From positions 1 to 64,000 of the forward strand of contig NZ_JABBXF010000033.1 of the NCBI RefSeq assembly GCF_013030945.1: a stretch of 64,000 nucleotides of DNA. The letters run 5' to 3'. Made by a program: the position numbers and the translations under genes. This DNA comes from Streptomyces morookaense. Its GTDB lineage: Bacteria; Actinomycetota; Actinomycetes; Streptomycetales; Streptomycetaceae. The notes below the pieces were generated by a model, which had not been told where the DNA came from, did not search any database, and worked only from the letters and a program-made list of their open reading frames with translations. Below, piece by piece: positions 41,996 through 50,712 of the stretch (position 1 is the first letter of the stretch; the number at the start of each line of letters is the position of its first letter).

Positions 41996-43885
41996 TCAGG
42001 CGACCTTGCCCACGTAGGCGCCGACCGGCAGGGCCCGCATGGCGACGTTGAGCCGCCGGGCCGGCAGGATGTGAGGCGGCCTGCGCGCCGGCTGGGGCCG
42101 GGTGGGGGCGAGCACGGCCCGCAGCAGGGGGTGCAGCACATAGTGCGGGTCGCCCGGGGTGTTCTCCGGTGCGGCGCGCAGCAGATGACGTGCCGCCAGC
42201 CGGTCCAGACTGTCCTCGGTCGCACGAAGGTCCAGGCCCAGCAGCGATGCGACGTATGCGGTGTCGAAGCGGTCGGCTTCGGCCCGGCCCAGTGCGAACA
42301 GCGCCTTGCGGTCCTGCGGGGCGAGATCCCCGAAGCCGCGCCGCAGGTAGTCGCACAAGTCGAGGTCCGCCGCCCGGAATTCGGCCAGCATGCCCTCCTG
42401 CTCGGCGACCCGCGCGGCCAGCTTGCGCAGGGACCAGTGGCGGTTGACCGCGAGGCGCTCGCCGAGAGCCCGCAAGGCGATGGGCAGTCCGCCGCACCGC
42501 TGCACCAGGCCCGCGAGGACGGAGCGCTCCTGGAGGGCCCGGCTCTCGCCGACCATGCCGGCCAGCATGGCGATCCCGTCGCCGGTGTCCATGGACTCGA
42601 CGACGATGTCGTGGGAGCCGGGCAGCCATCCGGACAACGACCGGCCGGTCACCAGGACGGACCATTGCGGGCCTCCCGGCAGCAACGGACGGATCTGGTC
42701 GGCCGTCCGGGCGTCGTCGATGACGAGCAGGCCCTTCATCTGGGCCACCCGGGTGCGGAACATCCGGGCCATCCCCTCCTGTTCGGCGGGAATGTCGTCC
42801 GCGGCGGCACCGAGGTCGCGCAGGAATCCGTGCAGGACCTCGGCCGGATCGACCGGCTTTTCCGTGCTGCTCGCGAGACATGCGTACAACTGCGCGTCGG
42901 GGAAGCGGGATCGGGCGGCGTGGGCGGCATGCAGGGCCAGGGCGGTCTTGCCGACTCCCGGCATACCGGTGACCGTGACCACCTGGGGCGACCCGCTGTC
43001 CGGTACGAGCAGCCGGTCGAGCTCGGCGAGTTCCTGGCCGCGTCCGCAGAAGTCCGAGAGATCTGCGGGGAGTTGTGCGGGCGGCACGGCAACGCGCCGG
43101 TTGACGACGGCCCTTGGGGCGGGTTCGAAGCGGAGCCACGTGGCGTCGCTGAGCACCGCCTGGTAGAGCTGCTGGAGATTGGGGGACGGATCGATGCCGA
43201 GCTCGTCGTCCAGTCCGCGGCGGACTTCGTGATAGACCTCGAGGGCCTGGGAGCGGCGCTCGCAGCGGTAAAGGGCGACAATGAGCTTGGCGTAGAGCCC
43301 CTCGTGCCACGGATGCTTGGCCACGAGCCCGCGCAACTCACCGACGAGTTCCTGATGCCGGCCTATTCGCAGGTCCGCTTCGGCCTGCATGACCAGCGCC
43401 TCGAGTCCGGCCTCGTCCAGACGCGCGGCGTGCGCTTCGAGCAGCGGACCGCGGTGGACATCGCACAGCGCCTTGCCGCTCCACACACCGGTCGCCTGGT
43501 GGAGTATCTCGGACGCCTTCTTTGCATTCCCGGCCGCAAGTTCCCGTTTCCCGGACTCGACAAGCCGCTCGAAACGGTAGACGTCGATGTTTTCCGGTGC
43601 GATGTTCGCCACATAGCCGAGAGGCTTGGTGACAAGTATTTCTTTGCTCGGGCCCACGGCTTCGGAAAGCACCCGGCGCAGCTGATAGACGTACGTCTGC
43701 AGCGTGGTGACCGCACTGGCCGGCGGGTCGGACGGCCAGATCTCCTCGATCAGCGAGCTGATCGGCACCAGGCCCCCGTGATGCAGGGCCAGCAGGGCCA
43801 GCACACTGCGTTGTTTCGGGGCCGTTGGCGTGAGAATGCGCCCCTCGTGTTCGACTTCGAATGTCCCCAATGCGCGAAAATGCAT
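41996..43885 (-). CDS. SARP-family activator with NB-ARC ATPase domain (AfsR/DnrI-like)
   Basis: 629 aa, the probable pathway-specific activator. N-terminal OmpR-type winged helix (FRALGTFEVEHEGRILTPTAPKQRSVLALLALHHGGLVPISSLIEEIWPSDPP, LQTYVYQLRRVL). Bacterial activator domain to about residue 250 (GLYAKLIVALYRCERRSQALEVYHEVRRGLDDELGIDPSPNLQQLYQAVL). NB-ARC with Walker A GMPGVGKTALALHAA and GLLVIDDA. No TPR region is evident, so it is mid-size. ATG 43885 follows a strong gggggt. I see no TTA codon in its frame. Nine intergenic sites with 11-bp-phased TCGA repeats are its likely targets. Confidence 0.94.
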   Translation of the reverse strand: MHFRALGTFEVEHEGRILTPTAPKQRSVLALLALHHGGLVPISSLIEEIWPSDPPASAVTTLQTYVYQLRRVLSEAVGPSKEILVTKPLGYVANIAPENIDVYRFERLVESGKRELAAGNAKKASEILHQATGVWSGKALCDVHRGPLLEAHAARLDEAGLEALVMQAEADLRIGRHQELVGELRGLVAKHPWHEGLYAKLIVALYRCERRSQALEVYHEVRRGLDDELGIDPSPNLQQLYQAVLSDATWLRFEPAPRAVVNRRVAVPPAQLPADLSDFCGRGQELAELDRLLVPDSGSPQVVTVTGMPGVGKTALALHAAHAARSRFPDAQLYACLASSTEKPVDPAEVLHGFLRDLGAAADDIPAEQEGMARMFRTRVAQMKGLLVIDDARTADQIRPLLPGGPQWSVLVTGRSLSGWLPGSHDIVVESMDTGDGIAMLAGMVGESRALQERSVLAGLVQRCGGLPIALRALGERLAVNRHWSLRKLAARVAEQEGMLAEFRAADLDLCDYLRRGFGDLAPQDRKALFALGRAEADRFDTAYVASLLGLDLRATEDSLDRLAARHLLRAAPENTPGDPHYVLHPLLRAVLAPTRPQPARRPPHILPARRLNVAMRALPVGAYVGKVA

Positions 43886-44166
43886 TATTTACCCCCGTAC
43901 ATAACACTCGCGTGCTGACGATGAAATCGACAGCAGGACCTCGCGAATTCCGACCGGGACCTACCTCCCGGGTTCCCCTGAAGAACTCGCGCGGCAGCCC
44001 GGCGCAGGCGGGGCACATAAAGCCCCCTCCCCCGGCACCGAGCTTCAAAGAAAACCTATCGATGCACCATCAGACTGTCAATTGACGGGTTTGTCAGAAA
44101 CTTCCCCAAACGGACACCGCCCAAGATCCTTTGCGGTTTCATGACCTGCCGTGCACACACCGTCGG
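43886..44166. other. SARP leader/promoter region, no gene seen
   Basis: 281 bases between the SARP start and the end of the epimerase gene. It is AT-richer than the surroundings (for example around 44045-44075). I see no convincing 11-bp TCGA repeats, so self-activation is not suggested. The promoter of the SARP gene must lie here on the minus strand. Confidence 0.4.
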
Positions 44167-45225
44167 TCAGTCGCCCAGTTCCGTCCCGGCCGGCAGCGCC
44201 TCGTGGACGAACTCGCGAATTCCCTCTTCGAAAGGAACCGCCGGTCGCCAGCCGAGTTCGTCGCGCAGCCGGGCAGGAGAGGCAACGATATGCCGTACGT
44301 CGTCGAAGCGGTACTGCCCGGTAACACGGGGCTCGGGCAAACCGCCGAACCGCGAAATAAGACGGGCGAGTTCCCCCACGCTGCGCGGCGTGCCGCTCGC
44401 GACGTTGTACACCCGCCAACCGGGCTCCTCGCGGCGCAGCGCGGCCGCATTGGCGGCGGCGATGTCGCGCACGTGGATGAAGTCCCGCACCATCCTGCCG
44501 TCCTCGTACAGGTCGATGGGGGTCCGGCTGCGCACGTGCGACTGGAACGTGCACGTCACACCCGAGTAGCCGGAGTCCTGGCGCATACCCGGTCCGTAGA
44601 CATGGTGGTAGCGCAGCGCCGTGGCCGTCGCACCGGTCTCGGCCGCCCACGCGGCCGCCAGGTGCTCCTGGGCCAGCTTGGTCGCCCCGTAGACATTGCG
44701 CGGGTCGAGCCGGACGTCCTCCCCGACGGTCTCCGGGGTGAGCCGGGCGGCACAGCGCGGGCAGCGCGGCTCGAAACGGCCGGCATCGAGGTCCTGGCGC
44801 ACCCGGGGGCCCGGCGAGACCGCGCCGTGTTCCGCACAGCGCCACTGGCCCTCCCCGTAGACGATGACCGAGCTGGCCATCGTCAGCCGGCCTATCCCCT
44901 GCCGCTGCATCTCCTTGAGGAGCACGGCGGTGCCCAGGTCGTTGCACCCCGCATAGAGCGGAGCGTCGGCGAAGTCGTTGCCGCGCCCGACCGCGGCGGC
45001 CTGATGGCACACCGCATCCACACCGCGCAGCGCCGCTTGCACATCGGCCTGCTCACGCACGTCCCCCTGGATGTTCTCGGCGCCCTCGGGCCACGTCACC
45101 GACCTGCCGGCGTACACCTGGGGCAACAGGGCGTCGAGGACACGCACGCGGTGCCCCTCTGCGAGCAGCGCGGAGACCACCTGCCGGCCGATGAAGCCGG
45201 CGCCTCCGGTGACGAGCACGTGCAT
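44167..45225 (-). CDS. NAD-dependent NDP-sugar epimerase/4-ketoreductase with a CxxC insertion
   Basis: 352 aa extended SDR. VTGGAGFIGRQVVSALLAEGH, MASSVIVYGEG, NVYGATKLAQE (Tyr, Lys), RYHHVYGPGM, RDFIHVRDIAAAN. An insertion at about residues 125-165 carries CAEHG and RCPRCAARL, resembling a small metal-binding loop found in one branch of the family (dTDP-rhamnose 4-epimerase-like proteins). It probably sets or reduces C-4 of the dideoxysugar, giving a second stereochemistry beside the product of the reductase at 10504. It is alone on its strand between the SARP gene and the divergent glycosyltransferase. Confidence 0.82.
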   Translation of the reverse strand: MHVLVTGGAGFIGRQVVSALLAEGHRVRVLDALLPQVYAGRSVTWPEGAENIQGDVREQADVQAALRGVDAVCHQAAAVGRGNDFADAPLYAGCNDLGTAVLLKEMQRQGIGRLTMASSVIVYGEGQWRCAEHGAVSPGPRVRQDLDAGRFEPRCPRCAARLTPETVGEDVRLDPRNVYGATKLAQEHLAAAWAAETGATATALRYHHVYGPGMRQDSGYSGVTCTFQSHVRSRTPIDLYEDGRMVRDFIHVRDIAAANAAALRREEPGWRVYNVASGTPRSVGELARLISRFGGLPEPRVTGQYRFDDVRHIVASPARLRDELGWRPAVPFEEGIREFVHEALPAGTELGD

Positions 45226-45280
45226 GACGATCCTCCGTAATCATGACCCTCGATACACGGACGAGTCTCCATGGAGCTGT

Positions 45281-45309
45281 TCGAGCACGGATCGACTCTG
45301 CTTCGACTC
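45281..45309 (+). promoter_or_regulatory. SARP-binding triple direct repeat (best example)
   Basis: TCGAGCA (45281), TCGACTC (45292) and TCGACTC (45303) start exactly 11 bp apart. A -10-like CATAGT follows immediately at 45309-45314, the spacing typical of SARP-activated promoters. It drives the plus-strand operon that starts with GT2. Confidence 0.7.
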
Positions 45310-45448
45310 ATAGTCCACCGGCCCTCCTCCACCGCCCACGACCTGGGCTTTCGAGTGGGGCAGGGCTCGAACGCGAATCCAATGGGTGCGGTCACAGTGG
45401 GGCGTACGCCTGCGCCGTCGTCATGACGGCCCACCCCCGAGGAGACCC

Positions 45449-46639
45449 ATGACCCGCTTCCCGCCGGACGCCGTCCGCGAGCCCAAGCGCATCCTGTTCG
45501 TCAGCTGGGGCTGGCGCACCCACCTGTATCCGATGGCCCCCTGGGCCTGGGCACTGCGCGCCGCCGGGCACGACGTCCAGGTGGCGTGCCAGCCCTCCCT
45601 CACCGCGGACGCGGCAGCGCTCGGCCTGCCCGCCGTGCCGGCGGGCCCGGACGTCGACGTTCTGCCCGACTTCCGGGGACTCGTCATCGGGAACCGGCCC
45701 GGACCGGCGCCGGAGAAGGGCCGGACGCCCCGGGCGCTCGCCCTGTTCGCCCGTCTCGCCGACCTGATGGCCGACGACCTCGTCCACTACGCCCGCGCGT
45801 GGCGGCCGGACCTGGTCGTCTTCGACCCGACGGCGTTCGCCGGCCCCCTCGTCGCGGCGGCGGTCGGCGTGCCCGCAGTGCGCTGCCTGTACGGTCCCGA
45901 TCTGCTCTTCGGCTTCCGGCATCTGCTGCCGGAGCTGCTCGAGCCCACCTGCCGACGGCTCGGCATCGCGGACACGGACGCGATGGGCGACCTGACCCTG
46001 GACCCCAACCCGAGCTGCCTGGCGCTGCCCACGGCTCCCGCGCGCATGACCGCGCGGTACGTCCCGTACAACGGGCCGGAGGCCGCCCGGGCCGTACTCG
46101 GCCGGACCGAGCGGCGGCGGGTGTGCGTGACATGGGGGCACACCATGTCCGCGCTCGGCGAACGGCACTTCCTGACCGGCGAAGTGGCCAGGACCGTGGC
46201 CGAGTTGGACGTCGACGTCGTCGCCATGGTCTCCGGCCGGCAGTTCCCGCTGCTGGGCCGCACCCCCCGCAACGTCCAGGTGCTCGTCGACACCCCCCTG
46301 CACCACGTCCTGCCGCACTGCGACCTGCTCGTCTCCCAGGGCGGCGCGGGATCGGTGCTCACGGGGCTCGCCGCGGGCGTGCCGCAGGTGGCCGTGGGCC
46401 AGCTCCCCGACCACCTGGCGATCGCCCGGCAACTGGCCGCCGGCGGCGCGGGGAAGGCCCTGGCCCCGGCCGAGGCCGGACCGGAGGCCATCGCCGCCGC
46501 CGCGTTCGACGTGCTGGAACGCCCGTCGTTCGCCGTGCAGGCGCGCGGGGCCCGGCAGGAGAACATGGCCCGGCCCGCGCCCACCGAGCTCGTCCGCGAG
46601 CTGCTGCGGGTCACGGCAGTGTCCGCGGACGGCGTCTGA
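45449..46639 (+). CDS. Glycosyltransferase GT2
   Basis: 396 aa GT-B enzyme. Start RILFVSWGWRTHLYPMAPWAWALRAAGHDV; mid-region DPNPSCLAL, RYVPYNGPEA and VCVTWGHT; donor loop DLLVSQGGAGSVLTGLAAGVPQVAVGQLPD. The loop has Ser where GT1 and GT3 have His. ATG 45449 has gaggag upstream. First gene of the operon running to the second ABC permease, behind the best SARP site. Confidence 0.9.
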   Translation: MTRFPPDAVREPKRILFVSWGWRTHLYPMAPWAWALRAAGHDVQVACQPSLTADAAALGLPAVPAGPDVDVLPDFRGLVIGNRPGPAPEKGRTPRALALFARLADLMADDLVHYARAWRPDLVVFDPTAFAGPLVAAAVGVPAVRCLYGPDLLFGFRHLLPELLEPTCRRLGIADTDAMGDLTLDPNPSCLALPTAPARMTARYVPYNGPEAARAVLGRTERRRVCVTWGHTMSALGERHFLTGEVARTVAELDVDVVAMVSGRQFPLLGRTPRNVQVLVDTPLHHVLPHCDLLVSQGGAGSVLTGLAAGVPQVAVGQLPDHLAIARQLAAGGAGKALAPAEAGPEAIAAAAFDVLERPSFAVQARGARQENMARPAPTELVRELLRVTAVSADGV

Positions 46640-46797
46640 CGGCCCGGACGGCCCGGCCGATCGATCCTCCAACCGCTCCCCAAGGTGCGGTGCGACGGTG
46701 GGTCCGCCGGGCGACGGCCGACGCCTGCGGGCGGGCCGCGGCGCCCCCTTCCCCTCCGCGCCGCCTGCACCGAGGCGGATGAAAGGACGAAGAACGC

Positions 46798-47994
46798 ATG
46801 CGCGTGCTGTTCACCGCGTGGGCATGGCCCCCGCACTACTACCCTCTGGTCCCCCTGGCCTGGGCGATGCGGAACGCGGGGCACGAGATCCGGGTGGCGG
46901 GTCCGCCCGCACTCGCCGACACCATCACCCACTCCGGCCAGCCCGCCGTGGAGGTCGGCCAGGACTCCGACTTCAGCGAGCTGACACGCGGCACGATGAG
47001 CATCGACCGCAACGCCCCCGCGACCCCCGAGCTGTGGCGTGAGCTGCGCAAGCCCAAGGGCGAGCGGGCACTGAAGATGTTCGCGTCCATCGCGGAGACG
47101 ATGGTCGACGGCCTGGTGGACTTCGCACGGGCCTGGCAGCCCGACCTCGTCGTGCACAGCCCCACCAGCTACGCCGGTGCCATCGCGGCGGCGGCCGTGG
47201 GCGTGCCGAACGTGCGCGTGCTGATGGCACCCGACATCGCCTACCGCGGCCGGCACGCCGAGCCTGCGCTGCTCGCCGACATGTGCCGCCGCTTCGGCGT
47301 CGACGAGGTGTCGCCGCTGGGCGCGCTCACGGTCGACCCGTGCCCGCCGCGCATCCAGATCCCGTCGGACTATCCGCGCCAGCTGATGCGCTACGTCCCC
47401 TACAACGGCCCGGCCGAGATGCCGCACTGGCTGCTCGAGCCGCCGACCCGGCGGCGTGTGTGCATCACCTGGGGCACCACCCTGGCCGCCGTCAACCCGA
47501 ACCTGGTCCTGGCCGGCCGGATGCTGGAGGCGGTGGCCGATCTGGATGCCGAGGTCATCGTGACCGTGGCACCCAGCCACCGCGAGTTCCTGGGCCCCGT
47601 GCCGGAGAACATCCGGGTGGTCGAGGGCCTGCCGCTGCATCTGCTGCTGCCCAGCTGCGATCTGATGATCCATCAGGGCGGCAACGGCACCACCATGACC
47701 GGAATGGTCTGCGGGGTGCCGCAGCTGATCGTGCCGCAGTTCCCCGACCAGGCGTTCGTGGCCGAGCGCATGGCGGCCGCGGGCGCGGCCGACGTGCTGC
47801 TGCCCGAGGACGCCGAACCCGCCGAAGTGCGCGCACGCGTCACGGACATGCTGGAGAACCCGCGCTGGAAGCGCGACGCCGGCCGGCTGCGCGACGAGGC
47901 CGAGGCCCAGCCCGCGCCCACCGACATCGTGCCCGTGCTGGAGAAGCTCGCCCAGGACGGCCGCGCCCGGCACTCGACAGCCCCGACCCTCTGA
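46798..47994 (+). CDS. Glycosyltransferase GT3
   Basis: 398 aa. RVLFTAWAWPPHYYPLVPLAWAMRNAGHEI; DPCPPRIQIP; RYVPYNGP; VCITWGTT; donor loop DLMIHQGGNGTTMTGMVCGVPQLIVPQFPDQ, with His retained and the Asp-Gln that contacts the sugar. It is followed after 24 bases by a methyltransferase, which suggests the two act on the same sugar. A 158-base gap precedes it, without an evident promoter. Confidence 0.9.
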   Translation: MRVLFTAWAWPPHYYPLVPLAWAMRNAGHEIRVAGPPALADTITHSGQPAVEVGQDSDFSELTRGTMSIDRNAPATPELWRELRKPKGERALKMFASIAETMVDGLVDFARAWQPDLVVHSPTSYAGAIAAAAVGVPNVRVLMAPDIAYRGRHAEPALLADMCRRFGVDEVSPLGALTVDPCPPRIQIPSDYPRQLMRYVPYNGPAEMPHWLLEPPTRRRVCITWGTTLAAVNPNLVLAGRMLEAVADLDAEVIVTVAPSHREFLGPVPENIRVVEGLPLHLLLPSCDLMIHQGGNGTTMTGMVCGVPQLIVPQFPDQAFVAERMAAAGAADVLLPEDAEPAEVRARVTDMLENPRWKRDAGRLRDEAEAQPAPTDIVPVLEKLAQDGRARHSTAPTL

Positions 47995-48018
47995 TACCGC
48001 GAAGGAAGGCAGACACGC

Positions 48019-48852
48019 ATGCTGGCACGTAAGGAACTTCCGCCCGAGTTCGTCGAGTGGAACAAGCAGTGGGGCGCGCCCTACGGCCACCGCTCGGCAC
48101 GGCTGATCGAAGAGGGCAAGCGCCCGGTGCAGCGCCCCGCCCAGGCGGTGGCGGACCCCGCGAACCCGGACTACGGACCGTTCGCCTTCCAGCACGCGAG
48201 CGGCACCCGGGTGCACGAGTACCCGTGGATGTTCGCCGCAGCCGGCCTGGAACCGGGGATGCGGGTCCTGGACGTCGGCGGCGGACTCAGCGGCCAGCAG
48301 TTCGTGGCCGCCAAGGCGGGCTGCGAAGTGGTCAACGTCGACCCGTCCGCACGCGACGACTACAACGTGTGGACCGACCCCGGCTATCTCCCGCTGAGCC
48401 CCGAGCTGCACCAGCGGATCAACGACACGTTCGACACCGACGTACGGCTGATCGCCGAGCGGATCCAGGACGCGGACCTGGAGCCGGAGAGCTTCGACCG
48501 CGTGCTCTGCCTGTCGGTCCTCGAGCACCTCGACCCCGCGGAGGCCAAGGAGGTCATCGAGGTCTGTGCGCGCCTGCTGCGCCCGGGCGGTCTGATGGTG
48601 CTGACCGTCGACCTGTTCCTGGACCTGAAGCCCTTCGGCGTCCTGGAGGAGAACATGTGGGGCATCAACCAGGACGTCGGCGCCGCGATCGCCGACAGCG
48701 GCCTGGTCTTGGAGACCGGCGACCCGCGGGAGCTGCTGGGCTTCCCCGAGTTCGACCTCGACCACGTCGTCGCCTCGCTGCCCGAGATCCTGATCGCCCC
48801 GCTCTACCCCGTGATGAGCCAGTCGCTGACCCTGCGCAAGCCGCAGACGTGA
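48019..48852 (+). CDS. SAM-dependent methyltransferase
   Basis: 277 aa. MRVLDVGGGLSGQQFVAAKAG (motif I), VVNVDPSARDDY, FDRVLCLSVLEHLDPAEAKEVIEVCARLLRPGGLMVLTVDLFLDL. The His-less SVLEHL box and long N-terminal lid (FHHASGTRVHEYPW-like region) suggest a small-molecule methyltransferase, perhaps sugar O- or C-methylation. It lies between GT3 and the ABC ATPase, overlapping the latter by GTGA. Confidence 0.8.
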   Translation: MLARKELPPEFVEWNKQWGAPYGHRSARLIEEGKRPVQRPAQAVADPANPDYGPFAFQHASGTRVHEYPWMFAAAGLEPGMRVLDVGGGLSGQQFVAAKAGCEVVNVDPSARDDYNVWTDPGYLPLSPELHQRINDTFDTDVRLIAERIQDADLEPESFDRVLCLSVLEHLDPAEAKEVIEVCARLLRPGGLMVLTVDLFLDLKPFGVLEENMWGINQDVGAAIADSGLVLETGDPRELLGFPEFDLDHVVASLPEILIAPLYPVMSQSLTLRKPQT

Positions 48853-49802
48853 GCGAAGCGGTGATCGCGGCCACGGGGCTGCGCAAGACGTACCGGACCC
48901 GGCAGGGGGAGCGCGAGGCCGTCCGCTCGGTCACCCTGCAGGTCCGGTCCGGCGAGTTCTTCGGACTGCTCGGCCCCAACGGGGCCGGCAAGTCCACGAC
49001 CATCGGCATGCTCACCACCCTGGTGCAACCCACCGGTGGCAGCGCGCACATCGCCGGCTTCGACGTCGTGCGCCAGTCCCGGGAGGTGCGCCGCCGCATC
49101 AGCCTGGTCCACCAGTCCAACGCCGTGGACCGTGAACTGTCGGTGCGGGAGAACCTCGAATTCCGCGGCCGCTACTGGGGCATGGGCAGCCGCGGCGCCC
49201 GGGCACGCGCCGACGCCCTGCTGGAGCAGTTCGGCCTGGGCGACCGCCGCGACGCGCTGTTCTACCAGCTTTCCGGCGGCCAGCTGCGGCGCATGCTGAT
49301 CGCCAGGGCCCTGGTGCACCACCCGGAGGTGCTGTTCCTGGACGAACCGACCGTGGGCATCGACCCGCACAGCCGTGCCCACCTGTGGGACGTCCTCCGG
49401 GAACTGCACGGCCGGGGCCAGACGATCCTGATGACCACGCACAACCTCGACGAGGCCGAGCGTTTCTGCCGGCGCGCAGCGATCATCGACGCCGGGCAGG
49501 TGCTGGCCTGCGACACCGTCGGTGCGCTGGTCGCCCGGGCGGGCGGCAGGGTGACGGTGAGTGCCACCTACGACGGGCCCGTCGACCTCGCGGCACTGCC
49601 CGCGGGCAGCTCGGCCGAGCTGCGCCGGGCCGATGTCCGGGAGGCGACGGTCCATGTGGTCACCGAGAAGCCCGAGGGGCTGCTCGGCGAACTCATCGCC
49701 CTCGGCTCCGCGACCGGGCGGCAGCTGCTGGACATGACGACCTCGCGGCCCAGCCTGGAGAACGCATTCCTCGAGCTGACAGGAAGGACCTACCGAGCAT
49801 GA
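48849..49802 (+). CDS. ABC transporter ATP-binding protein (DrrA-like), second exporter
   Basis: 317 aa. Walker A LLGPNGAGKSTTIGML, Q-loop LVHQSNAVDRELSV, signature LSGGQLRRMLIARAL, Walker B VLFLDEPTVGIDPHSR, switch MTTHNLDEAERFC, and the DrrA-type C-terminus ending RPSLENAFLELTGRTYR. Distinct from the exporter at 9387-10235. GTG 48849 and the ATGA at its end couple it to both neighbours. Confidence 0.92.
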   Translation: MSEAVIAATGLRKTYRTRQGEREAVRSVTLQVRSGEFFGLLGPNGAGKSTTIGMLTTLVQPTGGSAHIAGFDVVRQSREVRRRISLVHQSNAVDRELSVRENLEFRGRYWGMGSRGARARADALLEQFGLGDRRDALFYQLSGGQLRRMLIARALVHHPEVLFLDEPTVGIDPHSRAHLWDVLRELHGRGQTILMTTHNLDEAERFCRRAAIIDAGQVLACDTVGALVARAGGRVTVSATYDGPVDLAALPAGSSAELRRADVREATVHVVTEKPEGLLGELIALGSATGRQLLDMTTSRPSLENAFLELTGRTYRA

Positions 49803-50644
49803 GTGCCTCCTCGGCCACGCACGCGGTGGCCCGGGCCGCCCCGCCCGTGCGCACCGGCCGGGTCTTCGTCGCCTTCGTGGCACGGGACCTCCGGGTGGTC
49901 TTCCGCAAGCAACCGACGGCATTTCTGACCCGGGTGCTGGTGGAGCCGCTGACCCGGATCTTCGTCTTCTCGTACGTGCTGCCGTCCGTCTCCGGCAGGG
50001 GACAGCAGCCCGGCGGCTCCTCGTTCAGCACGGTGCTCGCACCGGGGATGCTGGCGACCTCCATGCTGTTCGCCGGAGTGCTGGGCGTGGCCATGCCCAT
50101 GATCGGCGAGTTGACGTACCCGAAGACAGTCCAGGACCGGCTGCTCACCCCCGCCCCCGTCTGGGCGGTGGGAGCGGCGCGAGCGGTCAGCGGTGCGGTG
50201 CAGGCGCTGGTCTCCGTCCTGCTCGTGCTGCCCATCGTGATGTTCGTGCACGCCCCGGGCCAGGCTCCCGACATCCACGTGGCGAACTGGCCGCTGCTGG
50301 CGGTCGTCGTGCTCTTCGGTTCGGTGCTGTCGGGCGTGATCGGTCTGTGGCTGGGCACCGCCATCCAGCCGGCCCATGTCAGCGCCCTGTTCGGCCTGGT
50401 CATGATGCCCGCGATGATGCTGGGCTGCGTCTACTACCCGTGGGCCTCGCTGGCGGCGATCCCCTGGCTGCACATGCTGGTGCTGCTCAACCCGGTGATG
50501 TACCTGAGCGAGGGGCTGCGCGCAGTGCTGACCCCGGGGGCGGCGCATCTGCCCCTGTGGGCCGTTCTGCTGGCTCTCGTCGGCGGCTCCGCCGTGGTCG
50601 GCGCCCTGAGCCTCAGGTCGTTCCGGCGTGCGGCGATGGACTGA
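49799..50644 (+). CDS. ABC-2 type permease (DrrB-like), second exporter
   Basis: 281 aa, six membrane segments. ARDLRVVFRKQPTAFLTRVLVEPLTRIFVFSYVLPSV at the start, the ELTYPKTVQDRLLTPAPVWAVG loop and MMLGCVYYPWASLAAIPWLHMLVLLNPVMYLSEGLRAVL near the end are typical of daunorubicin-type exporters. Last gene of the GT2 operon. Confidence 0.9.
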   Translation: MSASSATHAVARAAPPVRTGRVFVAFVARDLRVVFRKQPTAFLTRVLVEPLTRIFVFSYVLPSVSGRGQQPGGSSFSTVLAPGMLATSMLFAGVLGVAMPMIGELTYPKTVQDRLLTPAPVWAVGAARAVSGAVQALVSVLLVLPIVMFVHAPGQAPDIHVANWPLLAVVVLFGSVLSGVIGLWLGTAIQPAHVSALFGLVMMPAMMLGCVYYPWASLAAIPWLHMLVLLNPVMYLSEGLRAVLTPGAAHLPLWAVLLALVGGSAVVGALSLRSFRRAAMD

Positions 50645-50661
50645 ATCCCGCAACCGCAGTG

Positions 50662-50707
50662 CCCCGGGCGGGGTCGGCCGTACGAACGGGCCGGCGCCGC
50701 CCGGGCG
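50662..50707. terminator. Possible terminator between convergent operons
   Basis: Imperfect inverted repeat built from CCCCGGGCGG and CCGCCCGGG with GGCC/GGCC in between, lying between the permease stop and the ATP-grasp stop. Confidence 0.45.
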
Positions 50708-50712
50708 CGTCG

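Noticed and set aside
45787..48765. Open frame of 992 codons on the minus strand across GT2, GT3 and the methyltransferase
   Set aside because: It crosses three well-supported genes and contains only Gln/Arg/His-rich antisense-type sequence without conserved motifs.
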